Positions 26,564-26,759 of a stretch of 26,759 nucleotides of DNA are shown here, in pieces. Under the pieces are notes generated by a model. That model ran no database searches. It was not told the origin of the DNA and saw only the letters and a list, made by a program, of their open reading frames with translations. Made by a program: the position numbers and the translations under genes. Where the stretch lies: positions 1-26,759 of IMG/VR virus record IMGVR_UViG_3300035147_000005; one strand, given 5' to 3'. The stretch comes from a virus. Every line of letters starts with the position of its first letter. The first letter of the stretch is position 1.

Positions 26564-26759
26564 TCATCTCACAATACAGTAGTCTCCCTCGTCAGGTTCC
26601 CTGTTGATACAGTGCGGCACCCGATGTCCGAGGGATGGCTCCGGCCCGCACCCTCCGCCGTGGCGGTGTTTCTTGTGGCAGTACGGGCACTGGATCACCA
26701 GGTCCCAGACACCGTCTGTGGCCTGCGTAGCCTTGATCAGTTTCGCGTCCAGACTTTTC
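26564..26759 (-). CDS. Cys/His-rich zinc-finger protein, N-terminus cut by window edge
   Basis: The frame is open to the right edge and ends in TGA at 26564-26566, so only the C-terminal 64 residues are visible. They contain CPYCHKKHRHGGGCGPEPS, then HRVPHC and DYCIVR, giving at least five cysteines and several histidines, typical of small phage zinc-binding proteins. The next gene starts eleven bases downstream. Confidence 0.6.
   Translation of the reverse strand, partial: KSLDAKLIKATQATDGVWDLVIQCPYCHKKHRHGGGCGPEPSLGHRVPHCINREPDEGDYCIVR

Noticed and set aside
1-26759. tRNA genes, CRISPR arrays, integrase or insertion-sequence ends
   Set aside because: I saw no cloverleaf, regular repeats, recombinase signature or terminal inverted repeats on either strand; short elements could be missed by eye.

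Overview
This window looks like part of a tailed double-stranded DNA bacteriophage (or prophage) genome from a high-GC bacterial host, probably known only from metagenomes. The phage hallmarks are a terminase pair (TerS 18346-18909, TerL 16611-18446), an SPP1-type portal (3206-4867), a minor-capsid/MuF-type protein (1045-2457) and a phage recombination set. Every gene I can support lies on the minus strand, so transcription runs from high to low coordinates. Genes are packed with ATGA/GTGA stop-start overlaps and clear AGGAGG-type ribosome binding sites. The many long plus-strand reading frames are GC-rich shadows. The host cannot be named from this sequence.

Layout in transcription order. 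(1) 26759-18982, DNA metabolism: a Cys-rich fragment, an HTH-like protein, a RecA-like recombinase, an Hjc-like nuclease, a Cas4/RecB-like nuclease with four candidate Fe-S cysteines, a membrane-anchored M23 peptidase, a second small nuclease, a ParB-like protein and a radical-SAM protein. (2) 18978-14340, after a candidate promoter: TerS, TerL, a sulfotransferase-like protein, three small proteins and a GT4-type glycosyltransferase. (3) 14358-10477: small Cys-rich or membrane proteins, a second radical-SAM protein, a Lar-like zinc ribbon, two tandem paralogous 56-aa zinc ribbons, a holin-like protein, a YkgJ-like protein and a very basic protein, closed by a terminator-like hairpin. (4) 10382-5846, from a candidate promoter/operator: an HTH protein, a small membrane protein, coiled-coil proteins and three nucleotide-sugar enzymes (Gfo/Idh/MocA oxidoreductase, DegT aminotransferase, UDP-sugar 6-dehydrogenase). 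(5) 5859-1: small unknowns, portal, a Prp-like cysteine protease, a MuF protein fused to a zincin metallopeptidase, a second sulfotransferase-like protein and a truncated basic protein.

The most notable content is a glycan module spread between terminase and portal: a WbpB/WbpE/WbpA-like trio expected to make a 3-amino (2,3-diamino) uronic-acid nucleotide sugar, a glycosyltransferase, and two paralogous sulfotransferases. Together they suggest phage-directed synthesis, transfer and sulfation of an unusual sugar on a host surface polymer, the virion or DNA. Other points are a head module with two candidate proteases, a bistable RNA element with a possible pseudoknot at 12027-12113, a hairpin that may bridge a split ribosome binding site at 11394-11447, a recurring extended -10 promoter motif, and strong over-representation of the palindrome GGATCC.
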